Shown: positions 43,218-52,868, counted from the stretch's first letter. The stretch: DNA of 64,000 nucleotides from DATLZU01 sp035573855 (GCA_035573855.1 DATLZU010000055.1:31018-95017); one strand, 5' to 3'. A program made the numbers and translations. The notes: generated from the letters alone by a model not told the origin.

Positions 43218-46103
43218 TCAGGCCGTTTCTGCAAGAACCTGAGCGAGGAATCGGCCGGTGTGCGAACCGGCTGTCCGCGCAACGTGTTCCGGTCTGCCCT
43301 CCGCCACGATTCGCCCGCCCTGCTCGCCTCCCTCCGGGCCTAGGTCGATGATCCAATCGGCCGTTTTGATCACGTCGAGGTTATGCTCGACCACCACGAC
43401 CGTGTTGCCGGCATCGACCAGTCTATGGAGGACGGCGAGGAACTTTTTCACGTCCTCGAAGTGCAAGCCAGTGGTCGGTTCGTCCATGATGTAGAGCAGA
43501 TCAGGGGACTGGCTCCGGCCTGAGGCCGATGCCTGTCCCCGGCGGTTCGGACGGGCCCCGGTTCCTCCCAACTCGGCGGCGATCTTCAGCCGCTGCGCTT
43601 CGCCGCCGGACAAGGTGGTGGCCGGTTGGCCCAGTCGCAGATAGCCCAGTCCGATCGACGAGAGTAGGTAGAGCTTTTCGGTCAACTTGGGCGAGCCGGA
43701 AAAGAACGACTGCGCCTCGTTCACGGTCATGCCCAGCACGTCGTGGATGGTCTTCCCACGGAAGCGAACGCTCAGGACCTCTGGCTTGAACCGCCGGCCG
43801 TTGCACTCCTCACAGGTCGCATAAATGTCTTCGAAGAAATACATTTCGAGCTTCTCGTAGCCGTTGCCTTCGCACCGGTCGCAGCGGCCGCCAGCCGTGT
43901 TGAAAGAGAAATGCGCGGCGGTGAGCCCCAGGCGACGGGCGTCCGGCGTGGACGCGAAGAGCGCGCGGATCTCGTCGAAGGCTTTTAAGTACGTGATGGG
44001 ATTAGAACGCGGGGTGCGGCCGATCGGTTGCTGGTCGATCATCCGGACGCCCTTGAGGTATTCCAGACCCCTGATTGCGCGGAACCGGCCCATCGGCAGC
44101 GACTCCACGCGGAACGCGCGGGCCACCGCGCGATAGAGTGTCTCTTTTACCAATGTGCTTTTACCCGATCCCGAGACACCAGTGACACAGACCAGCATCC
44201 GCAACGGGATCTTGACCATAAGGTCTTTCAAGTTGTGCTCGCTGGCGCCGGCGAGCACCAAGGTCTTTCCATTCCCGGATCGGCGCGTACGAGGGATCGG
44301 AATGGATTCCTCGCCCCGCAGGTATCGTGCGGTGAGCGAGCGGCGGTCCTGCAAAAACGCCTCGTGCGGGGCGGCACACACGACCTCGCCGCCCTTCTCG
44401 CCGGACCAGGGGCCGAGTTCGACGATGTGGTCGGCGGCCAGGATCATCTGCCGGTCGTGCTCGACGACCACGACGGTATTGCCGTGGGCGGCCAGCTCTC
44501 GCAGGATGCCGGCCAGCGTGGCCGTGTCGCGGGCATGCAGGCCGATCGTCGGTTCGTCCAGCACGTACAGGGTGCCGACCAAACGGGCGCCGAGTTGGTT
44601 CGCCAAGGTGATCCGCTGTGCTTCACCGCCCGACAGCGTCTTCGTCTGGCGGGACAGAGTCAGGTAGCCGAGCCCGACACGCAAGAGAAAACCGAGTTTG
44701 TCTCTGATCTGGTGCAGAATGTCGTGCGCCACGCGGGCTTCGAAGTCCGAGAGCGTCAATGTGCTGAACCAGGCAGCCGCCTCCTGCACGGTCATCTCGG
44801 AAATTTCGTGGATGTTCCGCCCTGCTACTTTGACGTACAGGGCTTCGGGTTTCAGCCTGGTCCCTTCACACGCCTGGCACGGAAAGGGGCTGCGGTAGCG
44901 GCTCAAGAACACCCGGACATGCAACTTGTATCGCTTCGTTTCCAGATACTCAAAGAACTGTCGAACGCCTTCGAGCTTGTCATCGCCTTCCCATAGAAGC
45001 CTGCGTACCTCGTCCGGGAGCTTGTGATAGGGCGTCGACAGGTTCACGCCGCGCCGCTTCAGGGCCAGCAGCATCTGATTCTGCCACCAGTCCGTGCCGG
45101 GTTTCGTCCAGGGTTCGATGGCACCCTCGGCCAGCGAGCGCGTGCGATCCGGAACGACCAAATCTTCATCGTAGCGGAGGATGTTCCCGAAGCCCTTGCA
45201 TTCCGGACAGGCGCCCAAAGGATGGTTGAAGGAAAAGAGGACCGGCCTGAGCGGCTCGAACGTGCGGCCGCACCGCTGGCAGCGGAAATGCGTGCTATAG
45301 GTCTGCGAACCCTGCCCGATCACGTCCACGCGACAAAGTCCCTCGCCTTCCTGAAACGCCGTCTCGATCGCTTCGATCAGTCGATTGCGGTTGTCGGGCC
45401 TGATCACCAGCCGGTCGAGAACGACATGGAGGTTAGCTTTCCTTTCGCTTCGACCCTCTCCCTTGCGCGGGAGAGGGTTGGAGTGAGGGGGACGTGGAAT
45501 CATAACGCCCGGCAGCAGGTCCACCATCTCGTCGCCCCATTTGAGCCTGGTGAAGCCTCGTCGCAGCAGGGACTCCACCAGGGTACGGTCATGTCCCGGC
45601 CCCAGGTCATTGATCGGGAACAGAATCATAGCCCGGGCATCGGGGAAACGAACGAGGAGATCGTCCGTGACGGAGCCGGGATGAAACCCGCGGGCCTCTT
45701 CGTGGCAATCGGGACAGACCGGCCGCCCGACCTTGGCGAATAGCAAGCGGAGCAAATCGGCAATCTCGGTCGCTGTGCCGACCGTCGAGCGAGCTGTACG
45801 AACCGGGTTCTTCTGCTCGATCGCGATGGCCGGGCGGACGTTGATCAGACGATCGACGTCTGGACGATCCACCTTCTCCAGGAACATGCGGGCGTAGGTC
45901 GAAAGCGATTCCACATAGCGCCACTGGCCTTCGGCGAAGAGGGTCTCGAATGCAAGCGACGACTTGCCCGAGCCGGACACGCCGGTAATGACCGTGACCG
46001 CGTTGTGCGGGATGCGGAGCGAGATGTTCTTGAGGTTGTTCTGCCGTGCGCCTTCGACGATCAGGTCGCTAAAGGCATGATGTGAATTCGGGGTCTCAGA
46101 CAC
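43218..46103 (-). CDS. uvrA: UvrA-family excinuclease ATPase with two in-frame repeat insertions
   Basis: 961 residues from GTG 46103 (GAGGG eight bases upstream; ATG 46163 also open). Two ABC modules are complete: GVSGSGKSSLA and GVSGSGKSTLV Walker A loops, two SGGEAQR signatures, DEPTIGLH and DEPTTGLH Walker B, and CxxC zinc fingers (CQRC...CPEC, CDRC...CEEC). UvrA finds DNA damage and loads UvrB. Two short stretches foreign to the family, one near residue 210 (PHSNPLPRKGEG) and one before the second Walker B (GARPNRRGQASASGRSQSP), are translated palindromic repeats. The length and zinc-finger layout could also suit a UvrA2-type paralogue; no uvrB is in the window. Confidence 0.87.
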   Translation of the reverse strand: MSETPNSHHAFSDLIVEGARQNNLKNISLRIPHNAVTVITGVSGSGKSSLAFETLFAEGQWRYVESLSTYARMFLEKVDRPDVDRLINVRPAIAIEQKNPVRTARSTVGTATEIADLLRLLFAKVGRPVCPDCHEEARGFHPGSVTDDLLVRFPDARAMILFPINDLGPGHDRTLVESLLRRGFTRLKWGDEMVDLLPGVMIPRPPHSNPLPRKGEGRSERKANLHVVLDRLVIRPDNRNRLIEAIETAFQEGEGLCRVDVIGQGSQTYSTHFRCQRCGRTFEPLRPVLFSFNHPLGACPECKGFGNILRYDEDLVVPDRTRSLAEGAIEPWTKPGTDWWQNQMLLALKRRGVNLSTPYHKLPDEVRRLLWEGDDKLEGVRQFFEYLETKRYKLHVRVFLSRYRSPFPCQACEGTRLKPEALYVKVAGRNIHEISEMTVQEAAAWFSTLTLSDFEARVAHDILHQIRDKLGFLLRVGLGYLTLSRQTKTLSGGEAQRITLANQLGARLVGTLYVLDEPTIGLHARDTATLAGILRELAAHGNTVVVVEHDRQMILAADHIVELGPWSGEKGGEVVCAAPHEAFLQDRRSLTARYLRGEESIPIPRTRRSGNGKTLVLAGASEHNLKDLMVKIPLRMLVCVTGVSGSGKSTLVKETLYRAVARAFRVESLPMGRFRAIRGLEYLKGVRMIDQQPIGRTPRSNPITYLKAFDEIRALFASTPDARRLGLTAAHFSFNTAGGRCDRCEGNGYEKLEMYFFEDIYATCEECNGRRFKPEVLSVRFRGKTIHDVLGMTVNEAQSFFSGSPKLTEKLYLLSSIGLGYLRLGQPATTLSGGEAQRLKIAAELGGTGARPNRRGQASASGRSQSPDLLYIMDEPTTGLHFEDVKKFLAVLHRLVDAGNTVVVVEHNLDVIKTADWIIDLGPEGGEQGGRIVAEGRPEHVARTAGSHTGRFLAQVLAETA
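43504..43540. repeat. palindromic repeat inside uvrA (C-terminal)
   Basis: A 37-base imperfect palindrome, GGGGAC...GTCCCC, with 14 of 17 arm positions pairing around a TGA loop. It lies in coding frame between the ABC signature and Walker B, adding about 18 residues compared with ordinary UvrA. Confidence 0.7.
45454..45477. repeat. palindromic repeat inside uvrA (N-terminal)
   Basis: CCCTCTCCC and GGGAGAGGG, perfect nine-base arms around TTGCGC, within the longer GAGTGAGGGGG context of a widely distributed REP-like intergenic element. Here it is read through in frame and encodes PHSNPLPRKGEG. Confidence 0.8.
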
Positions 46104-46219
46104 AGAGAAAGCCCTCGAATTGTTTGAATTCAACATCCTAGCAAGCGTCCACAGCCGACGCAACCGACGCCGGATGTGCGAGAAAGATCAGGTGAGAATA
46201 ACGGGCCGCAGGCTCGTGA

Positions 46220-46759
46220 ATGACTGCTGGCTCTTTGAGCGCGGCCGGGCTAGACTGTCTGAGAACGTCTAAACCAGCCCTTGCAGGCTGTGAGTATCTG
46301 CAACTCGGCAGACAGTTAGCCGACCTCCTGGAGTCCAGCCTTGATGGGCAGTCGACTGAAGCCCTACGGGCACTGGCGCGGTCCTATGATCCGTCAGCCG
46401 GCGAAGCCTGCATCAACGCCAAGGTATTCCTGTTTCACAAATACCTCGTCGTCCGTGCCTGCATCGACGCTCTTCCAGCGCGTCACATTGAAGGCGTCGT
46501 CGGCGGGTTGTTCGCGGTTCTGAATGAGCGGGCCACGCACCTGAACATCGGCCAGGAGCGGCTGGCGGCGATGGAACAGATGTGGCTTGATCGCGCACAT
46601 GAATTCGACCCGCCCTTTTCTCTGGACCGCCAGGAGCTTATGGCGGAATCGCCCGATGCCCTGCATTGGCAACGGACGCTTGCGCGGTTTTGCCGGAATG
46701 TGAGCGGAACAGCCGGGCCGACCGGCTCAGGGCCGTCCACGGAGCTCCTCTCTTTATGA
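46220..46759 (+). CDS. helical protein of unknown function
   Basis: 179 residues, divergent from uvrA. Mostly helical by pattern (RQLADLLESSLDGQSTEALRALA, then AVLNERATHLNIGQERLAAM). No signal peptide, motif or family recognised. The last 20 residues (GTAGPTGSGPSTELLSL) look poorly ordered. Likely a real cytoplasmic protein because the frame is long and no better frame covers the region. Confidence 0.55.
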   Translation: MTAGSLSAAGLDCLRTSKPALAGCEYLQLGRQLADLLESSLDGQSTEALRALARSYDPSAGEACINAKVFLFHKYLVVRACIDALPARHIEGVVGGLFAVLNERATHLNIGQERLAAMEQMWLDRAHEFDPPFSLDRQELMAESPDALHWQRTLARFCRNVSGTAGPTGSGPSTELLSL

Positions 46760-46925
46760 AGCCGGCAACTCCGTGACGCACACCCTCGGCACCTTTTTGG
46801 AAGCCCTCGAAGAAATCAGCCGACTCCACTTCCGGGATGACGGGTGGGATTTGCTTGCTCTGCCCAGTTCGTCTTGGATCTGCCTGTCTGGAGAAGGTGA
46901 CCGCCCTTCCTTCCACGTGGATCGG

Positions 46926-47264
46926 TCATCGCAGTGCCAGCTTAAGCAGCCAGACACAGCACATGTAGAGGGTGAGCGAGCCGGCCATGGCGGGCCAGAA
47001 GCCGAGGCGTTGGATGCCGAGGATAAGAAAGCCAACGTAGACGAGCCAGGCGGGCACCAACCAGAGGAGGTGCTTGGCGTAAATTTCCGCGGGTTCGTTC
47101 CCGCCGTTGAGGTAGATCAGTACGATCGTGACGCCGGTGATGGCCGGAAAGGTGCTGACGAAGGCCGCCAAGAAGCCTCGCCCTTGCGCCCCGAGGTAAG
47201 TGGATAGCGTCACCAACAAACCGCCCAGCACAAAATACAGTCCGTATTTTGCCAGTTCGCTCAT
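46926..47264 (-). CDS. GlpM/DUF3147-like small membrane protein
   Basis: 112 residues with four membrane segments (about 7-24, 33-50, 65-83, 89-108) and a conserved-looking STFPAITGV loop. The layout resembles DUF3147/GlpM proteins of unknown function. GGAGAGGAA stands about ten bases before the ATG. The 170-base stretch upstream shows no further gene. Confidence 0.65.
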   Translation of the reverse strand: MSELAKYGLYFVLGGLLVTLSTYLGAQGRGFLAAFVSTFPAITGVTIVLIYLNGGNEPAEIYAKHLLWLVPAWLVYVGFLILGIQRLGFWPAMAGSLTLYMCCVWLLKLALR

Positions 47265-47435
47265 CTAATTTAATTCCTCTCCTTCTTCAAAGGGTAACGG
47301 TCCAAGCACGGTCTGATTCATTTGCGGATACGGCCGATCCGAGGGGCCCCTTGAGCTGTTGCAAGCGAAGAAGCGCGAGGGATGCCCGGCAGGTCGGAGG
47401 CAGGTCCCGCTCCTGACACCTGTGACTTTCCTAAC

Positions 47436-48449
47436 TCATCCTTTAAACGCCTCCATCGCTTCTCGCACAATCTCCTTGCCCATGCCCGTGTAACGCGGCG
47501 AAAAATGAAAGACGACCAGTTCCCGCACGTCGGCTTTCCTGGCCATCAGCCCCGCTTGGCGGGCGGTGAGGTGGTACCGCTCGTAAGCTTTGTCGGCGTC
47601 GCGATCCAAATAAGGCGCCTCGCAATAAAACACGTCCGCGCCGCGGGCCAAGTCCACGATCTTGGCTTCATTTTCATCATCGTACCGGGCATCCACGACG
47701 TAGGCAATCTTCTGGCCGCGTGTAATGGTCAGAAACCGTTCGCGCACCTCTCCCAGCACGAACTCCAGGTCCTGGCGATGGTGCTCGAAATACAAGGTCG
47801 CGGTGAATCGGAAGTCGTCGGGTTTGCCCTGCCAGAGGTATTGCTTGACGTCTTTCAACCAGGAGCCGACCGGCAGGCCGGCGTCATGCAAGCGCTGCTT
47901 ATTGACGTTGATGTGAAACTGTTCTTGCAGAGCGTAGCCGAACGAGGGGACGCGATGGTTCAACGGAACAGCGAGTACCGTGAACATCGGGTCTTCGAGC
48001 ACCGGGAAGGCGCCGGTTCCCCCCGTCTGACGAGGCTGTGGCGGGTCTTCATGCCGGGCGAACCCGTCCGTGGCGAAAAAGGCGGCTTGTTTGATTTCGC
48101 ACGGGTGAAACTCTCGGACGGTGATGGAGAGAGGGGACCCGTTCACCAAATTCCAGGTATAGCCGGTGAGCTTGCCGTGGACGTTGGCGATAAGCCCCGG
48201 CGGACCGTACAGCCGCAGGGTCTTGCCGCGCCCCAGCGCGACCCGCAGGAGCTTGTCGAAGCCGATAAAGTGGTCCATATGGGTGTGAGAGACGAAGATG
48301 TCGTTGGCTCGCAGCAGGCGTGTGGGCCCCAGCGCGGCGTTCTCCCCGAGATCAAAGAGCAGCGCGCGTTTGGACCAGCGGACTTCGACGAACACGCCGG
48401 GGTCGCCGAAAACATCGTTGACGAGATAGCTGGAAAACGAGGGATTCAT
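47436..48449 (-). CDS. metallo-beta-lactamase hydrolase, RNase Z-like
   Basis: 337 residues with the RNase Z zinc motif HTHMDHFIGFDKLLR and a later HFSPRYT with the C-terminal His loop. RNase Z trims the 3' ends of tRNA precursors; the long insert between the motif and the C-terminal His sites (about 150-250) and the FEHHRQDLEF segment are not standard, so another MBL-fold phosphodiesterase is possible. Three 8-base repeats (TCATTGAA-type, 48460-48483) lie just before the gene. The start lacks a clear ribosome site. Confidence 0.75.
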   Translation of the reverse strand: MNPSFSSYLVNDVFGDPGVFVEVRWSKRALLFDLGENAALGPTRLLRANDIFVSHTHMDHFIGFDKLLRVALGRGKTLRLYGPPGLIANVHGKLTGYTWNLVNGSPLSITVREFHPCEIKQAAFFATDGFARHEDPPQPRQTGGTGAFPVLEDPMFTVLAVPLNHRVPSFGYALQEQFHINVNKQRLHDAGLPVGSWLKDVKQYLWQGKPDDFRFTATLYFEHHRQDLEFVLGEVRERFLTITRGQKIAYVVDARYDDENEAKIVDLARGADVFYCEAPYLDRDADKAYERYHLTARQAGLMARKADVRELVVFHFSPRYTGMGKEIVREAMEAFKG

Positions 48450-48530
48450 CGGAATGGAGTCATTGAATCATCGAATCATTGATCCATGAAAGACCGTGAC
48501 GCAATCGCCCATGAGCGACCGAGGCAATTG

Positions 48531-49256
48531 TTACGTAAGCGCTGCCCTGACGGCGAGGTACATCACCAGGACCTCGGTTGCATGGGCAACGATCGTCGCA
48601 TAGAGATTTCGCATACGGATCCAGATCGTTCCCCAAACGAGACCGTCCCAGACCGCGATCCAATGGAGGTAATGAAAGGTTGCCACCAGGAAGGGGTCAA
48701 AGGCAAACGTCAGCGCGCTGGCCATGGTCGCCGCCGCCGGAGCGAATCGGTCGGCGTGCGCGCCGAGCGCGGTGTTCCCGAGCGCCAACAGGCGGCCCAG
48801 TACGAATCCGCGGAAGTTCAGCTCGACGAAAACCGCGATGAGAACAATGGTCCACGGTACCATCAGCGCGACGGGGACCTTGGCATGCGGTGTGTCCTTA
48901 AGGAACGCGATGTCTTGGCCGAGCCAGGGAGTCAGGCGCAGGATGACCAGCGTGTTCACGGCGCCGAGCAGCAACCCGGTGACCAGGCCCCAACGGACGC
49001 CTTCCGGGAAACGATCGATCTTCAGCCCCAGGCGTTCGACGACGCCGGTGTTCCGAAAGCTCCATGCGATTAGCGCGAGGTAGGCGAGGGCTTGTGGAAG
49101 AAATTGAAACCGCGTGTCCCGTTGAAGTTCCGCCGGCAGGGTGTAGAACAGCGCAGTAGCCATGACGGGGAGGAGCGCCAGAGCCGCGGTCCGCTCAGCG
49201 GCCGGCGACGTGTCCGAGCCCTGGCCGCCAGCTGCGCTTTCGGCGGTCGCCCGCAC
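48531..49256 (-). CDS. CPBP-type intramembrane protein (abortive metalloprotease motif)
   Basis: 241 residues from GTG 49256 with seven to eight membrane segments. The core VELNFRGFVLGRLLA recalls the CPBP family (EExxxR), but only one Glu is present, followed by LNFR. CPBP members process or protect membrane proteins; activity here is doubtful if both Glu are needed. It begins only seven bases after the tolC stop on the same strand, so is probably co-transcribed with it. Confidence 0.75.
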   Translation of the reverse strand: MRATAESAAGGQGSDTSPAAERTAALALLPVMATALFYTLPAELQRDTRFQFLPQALAYLALIAWSFRNTGVVERLGLKIDRFPEGVRWGLVTGLLLGAVNTLVILRLTPWLGQDIAFLKDTPHAKVPVALMVPWTIVLIAVFVELNFRGFVLGRLLALGNTALGAHADRFAPAAATMASALTFAFDPFLVATFHYLHWIAVWDGLVWGTIWIRMRNLYATIVAHATEVLVMYLAVRAALT

Positions 49257-49263
49257 AAGACCG

Positions 49264-50823
49264 CTACTGCAGTTCGATGTGATAGCGTTCCAGCGTCGTC
49301 GCCTTGTGGCGCGCCAAATTGGACAGCGACTTGTTGTAGTCCACGATCGCCCGCAATTCATTTGCCTGCGCGGTGGCCAAATCCCGCTGGAAGTCCAACA
49401 CGAAGCGAGTGGTGCTCAAGCCGACCTTCAACCGTTCCAACTCGGCCTGTAGTTGCTTTTCCGCCATGATGCGGGCCGAGCGGGTCGTCTCGATCCGTTT
49501 GAAGTCCGTCTGCACGCGGCGTACGGCTTCGCGCACGCCGACGATGATCTGCTGCCGCACGCTCTGCAGCGACGCCTGGGCGTTTCTGGCTTCAAGTTGG
49601 CGTTTGTTGTAGGTGCTCCAGGCGGAGCGGTTGCCCAAAGGGTAACTCAGCACCAGGCCGGCACCGTAGTTGTAGAAATCGCCGCTGAAATTTTTGCTGA
49701 CGGAATCCGGATAGTCGTTGCCCAATCCCGCCAATCCCATCGTGCCCTGGAATGAGAGGGTCGGGAGAAGCTGATTCTTGGCGAACTTGATGTTCAATTC
49801 GCTGGTCTCGACGTTCTTGCTCGCTTGAACGATCTCGGGCCGTCGCTCGATGGCCACATCGATCGCCTCCTGCAGGCTGATCGGCTCCAACGTGGTGACC
49901 GGCTGGTCGACCGGCACCAAACGGACGTCCTGCCGCAGTTCTTCTTCCGAGGGATTGAGCAGCCGGCGCAGTTGATCTTCCTGATCGCGGATGGCTTTTT
50001 CGGCGATCAGGATCTGTTCGACTCGGGACGCGACCGCCGCTTCCGCCTGCAGGACATCCACGATCGACATTACCCCGGCTTTCGCCTTGGCGCGATTGCT
50101 TGCGAGCAGTTCCTCGGCCGCCTTCAACGCGGCCTGCGCGACCTTGAGATTTTCATTGGCGAAGACGAGTTCCCAGTACGTTTGCTCGACGGTCGCCAGT
50201 ACGGTCATGACCCGATCCCGAAAGACGTGCTCCTCGACCGTTGCGTTGTTCTGGGCGATCTTGATGAAGGTCTTGTTGACCTCCACGCCGGCGTTGCGGA
50301 GCAGCGGTTGCGTGAACGTGAGCGCCAGCCCGCCGGTATAGGCCGGGTTGAAGAGAAAGCCGGTCGCGACGTTGGCGTTGACGTTGCTTCGCTGCGGGCT
50401 GTAATTGAGGTCAAGGTTTCCACCGGTTAAGAGGTTTTGAGTCAAGTCGACAGTGACCGAATGGCTGCGTTGGTCGAAGGTGGTGATTTCGTTCAAGAAG
50501 AATCCCGTGCCGCCGAAAACCGGCCGGTTCAGCGGATTGACAACCCGGTTGTATTGACCGTTCAGGCTGAAAGTGGGATCGAACTTCGCCTGCTCAATGA
50601 TGATGTCGCTGAGACGGCTCTCCTTCGTCTGCCGGCTGATGGTGATGTCCAAGTTATTTTGCAACGCCCGCAGCGCGGCATCGGCTAGTGAAACGGCTTC
50701 GCGCCGTTCCGATGGCGCCGATGGCGCCGCCGGTTGTGGCATTGTGCTCCATGCATCTAAGGGCATGAACGTCCAGCAGGTCAGGATGGCTCCGATCAGC
50801 ACTTCGGTGCGATGTGTGTTCAT
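49264..50823 (-). CDS. TolC-family outer membrane efflux protein
   Basis: 519 residues with a signal peptide (1-27 or so), then long alpha-helical coiled-coil segments and two repeated halves typical of outer-membrane efflux proteins, for instance the ELNIKFAKNQLLPTLSFQG and GAGLVLSYPLGNRSAW pairs. Serves as the exit duct for inner-membrane pumps. GGAGG five bases before the ATG sets the start; ATG 50859 is upstream of it. No pump genes are adjacent; only the CPBP gene follows. Confidence 0.92.
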   Translation of the reverse strand: MNTHRTEVLIGAILTCWTFMPLDAWSTMPQPAAPSAPSERREAVSLADAALRALQNNLDITISRQTKESRLSDIIIEQAKFDPTFSLNGQYNRVVNPLNRPVFGGTGFFLNEITTFDQRSHSVTVDLTQNLLTGGNLDLNYSPQRSNVNANVATGFLFNPAYTGGLALTFTQPLLRNAGVEVNKTFIKIAQNNATVEEHVFRDRVMTVLATVEQTYWELVFANENLKVAQAALKAAEELLASNRAKAKAGVMSIVDVLQAEAAVASRVEQILIAEKAIRDQEDQLRRLLNPSEEELRQDVRLVPVDQPVTTLEPISLQEAIDVAIERRPEIVQASKNVETSELNIKFAKNQLLPTLSFQGTMGLAGLGNDYPDSVSKNFSGDFYNYGAGLVLSYPLGNRSAWSTYNKRQLEARNAQASLQSVRQQIIVGVREAVRRVQTDFKRIETTRSARIMAEKQLQAELERLKVGLSTTRFVLDFQRDLATAQANELRAIVDYNKSLSNLARHKATTLERYHIELQ

Positions 50824-50859
50824 AAAGCCTCCTTGATCTGGATTCGAAAGAGACCCCAT

Positions 50860-50888
50860 ACTATAATGCGTTAAAAAGAAAGTGTCAT
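50860..50888 (-). promoter_or_regulatory. sigma70-like promoter for the tolC-type gene
   Basis: Read on the minus strand: ATGACA (50888-50883), 17-base spacer, TATAGT (50865-50860), with the transcript starting about 30 bases before the ATG. It is divergent from the small gene at 50932. Confidence 0.7.
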
Positions 50889-50931
50889 CGGTGAACTCGG
50901 CTCACGGAGGCGGTGACGAAGGGAACATGCG

Positions 50932-51318
50932 ATGGGAATCCTGACCTGGCTGGCGGCAGTTTTGCTGGCAATGTTTCCGCTCCTTGCGAAGGCGCAGACG
51001 GTGTCGGGCGTGCGTTCCTTCGATGGCGGCGTGGGCGTGCTGTTTTCCTTGACCGGGCCTGGGAGTTTGTACCTGGATAACCAAGGGACCCAGGGCTATC
51101 TCTACAATCCGGGCAACAACTTTCAATCCTTCAACTTCCGCAATCCCACGACCGGCCAGGCCTGGAGCGGCGCCGTTACGACCTTGGGCCCGCAGCTCTC
51201 CATCGGACTGATTCAGGGGGCGAACCAAGTTGGGGCGCCGATCGTGCTGCCGGGGCCTCCGCGGCAACCTCCACCACTTCCGCCGATCCAATCCACCCTG
51301 CTCGATGAGATTCCGTAA
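50932..51318 (+). CDS. small secreted protein, unknown function
   Basis: 128 residues: signal peptide (1-22, ending AKAQ), a glycine-rich middle of beta character (GVLFSLTGPGSLYLDN, NFRNPTTGQAWSGAV), and a proline-rich tail (PGPPRQPPPLPPIQ). GAAGGGA precedes the ATG. No family recognised; possibly a cell-envelope or assembly factor. Confidence 0.6.
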   Translation: MGILTWLAAVLLAMFPLLAKAQTVSGVRSFDGGVGVLFSLTGPGSLYLDNQGTQGYLYNPGNNFQSFNFRNPTTGQAWSGAVTTLGPQLSIGLIQGANQVGAPIVLPGPPRQPPPLPPIQSTLLDEIP

Positions 51319-51332
51319 TTTCCGGCCCCCGC

Positions 51333-52868
51333 CTATCGCCCCTTGTCTTGTGCCGTTAGCCTTTCTTGGTTGGCCAATCCCCAAGTCAGCGCCAACACGT
51401 ACCGGGTTGCCGTCCGGAGCAAGTCGGGCTGAATGGTGTCCGCCGTATCGGACGGTTGATGGAAGTGCGGGTGGACTCCGCCGGTGACCACAGTGACCGT
51501 TGGGATACCGGCTTCTTTGAACGGCACATGATCACCTCCCGGAAAGAACCCGAACAGATCCACGTGGTCGGTCAATCCTGCCACCTGGCCAGCCCTGGCC
51601 ACGACCGACTTGTCGAGTCCGGTGACGCCGACGGTAAGCCGGCCATTGCCGATGCCGGCGTGATCGACGTTGATCATGGCGACGGTGCGCTGCAGGGGGA
51701 AGACCGGCCGGCTGACGTACAGCGTGGATCCGAGCAGCCCCTGTTCTTCTCCGCTGAACGAGGCGAAGAGGATCGAGCGCTTGGGTTGCAATCCTGATTG
51801 GGCCAGAACCCGCGCGACCTCCAGCAACACCGCAGTGCCGGATGCGTTGTCGTCTGCGCCGGCGAACAACAGCCCGGCCTGCCGGCCAAAGTGGTCGCGA
51901 TGCGCGCCGAGAATGACGATCTCGTCTTTCAGAATAGGGTCGTGGCCGGGCAGCAGGAACAGAAAATTGTAGAGCGTGCCGGGCGCCCGCCGACTGATCC
52001 ACTTCATGCGGACCAGCGCGCGTGTCACAAACGACCGAGGGGTCGGATCGCGGTTCAACGCTTCCTGCAGCTCGCGCAGTGTCTTGCCATCCGATCCCTG
52101 GCCGGCGACCAGCCGTTCCGCCACCTCCGTGCCGATCCACGCGCCGGGCAACACCTGCTCTCCCTCGGTTGCTCCGTAAAAGGCGCTGGGCCTTCCCGAG
52201 AGGCCGCGCCGCGCTTCATAGGCGCTCAGAATCGGGCCTGTCGCTGTGAGATAGGCGATCGCGCCTTTCTGCCGCGCGGTCCGTTCCTTGTCGGCATGCG
52301 TCGCGTGGTGGGGATAACGTTCCGGTTTCCCGCGCAAAAACAGGACAACCTTGTTGCTGACGTCCAGCTCGGCGTAGTCGTCGTACCCGCAATCCGGGTC
52401 GGAGATGCCGTAACCGACGAATACCAGCGGAGCGGCGGCGTCGATGGACGGGGAATCCAACACGGGGAGATAGTCCGAGCCGGGGCGGAGTGGAAAGGTC
52501 TGATCGCCGAGCGAAAACTGGAGCAGCGGGCTGTCTTCAATCTGTGTCACCGTGACCGGTCTGGTCATGGTTGGAACGGGCTCGGCGGATTGTGTTGCCG
52601 CGGAGGTCGCGCGCGGCGGCTCGAGACTCATCGCCTGGAATTGGCTTGCCAGGTACAGACCGGACAAGAAGTCTTCAGGCGAGCCGGTCTGTCGGCCATT
52701 GAATTCTTCGCTGCTGAGCTTGGCGACTTCGGCCAGAAGGCGCTCACCCGAAACACGATCGAGCGCTTTAGCGAGCGCGCCGCTGTCGGCCTCGGCTCCG
52801 GCCGGCGCGATGTCCATGCCGGCTGCCAGCAGCCACAGGGTTGCAAAACCGACGAGCGTGACCTTCAT
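51333..52868 (-). CDS. exported M28-family aminopeptidase
   Basis: 511 residues from ATG 52868, signal peptide about 1-25 (ending PAGAEA). A PA-like insert region (about 110-260) precedes the zinc peptidase domain: AHRDHFG, ADDNASGTAVLLE, SFSGEEQGL, VDHAGIGNG and HPHFHQPSDT give the two-zinc ligand set. The usual HYDH is HRDH here, which keeps His and Asp. GGGGGAAAGGG stands before the ATG; the upstream open frame to 53057 is not coding. It converges with the secreted protein gene at 51318. Confidence 0.9.
   Translation of the reverse strand: MKVTLVGFATLWLLAAGMDIAPAGAEADSGALAKALDRVSGERLLAEVAKLSSEEFNGRQTGSPEDFLSGLYLASQFQAMSLEPPRATSAATQSAEPVPTMTRPVTVTQIEDSPLLQFSLGDQTFPLRPGSDYLPVLDSPSIDAAAPLVFVGYGISDPDCGYDDYAELDVSNKVVLFLRGKPERYPHHATHADKERTARQKGAIAYLTATGPILSAYEARRGLSGRPSAFYGATEGEQVLPGAWIGTEVAERLVAGQGSDGKTLRELQEALNRDPTPRSFVTRALVRMKWISRRAPGTLYNFLFLLPGHDPILKDEIVILGAHRDHFGRQAGLLFAGADDNASGTAVLLEVARVLAQSGLQPKRSILFASFSGEEQGLLGSTLYVSRPVFPLQRTVAMINVDHAGIGNGRLTVGVTGLDKSVVARAGQVAGLTDHVDLFGFFPGGDHVPFKEAGIPTVTVVTGGVHPHFHQPSDTADTIQPDLLRTATRYVLALTWGLANQERLTAQDKGR

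Noticed and set aside
45024..45743. 239-codon plus-strand frame inside uvrA
   Set aside because: Antisense shadow of the strongly conserved uvrA frame.
47382..48482. 366-codon plus-strand frame over the RNase Z-like gene
   Set aside because: The minus-strand frame carries the HTHMDH zinc motif; this is its shadow.
51334..51357. A 24-base stretch shared with 59746-59769 (22 of 24 bases) as a mobile element
   Set aside because: Too short, one copy is the coding end of the M28 gene, and no target duplications are seen.
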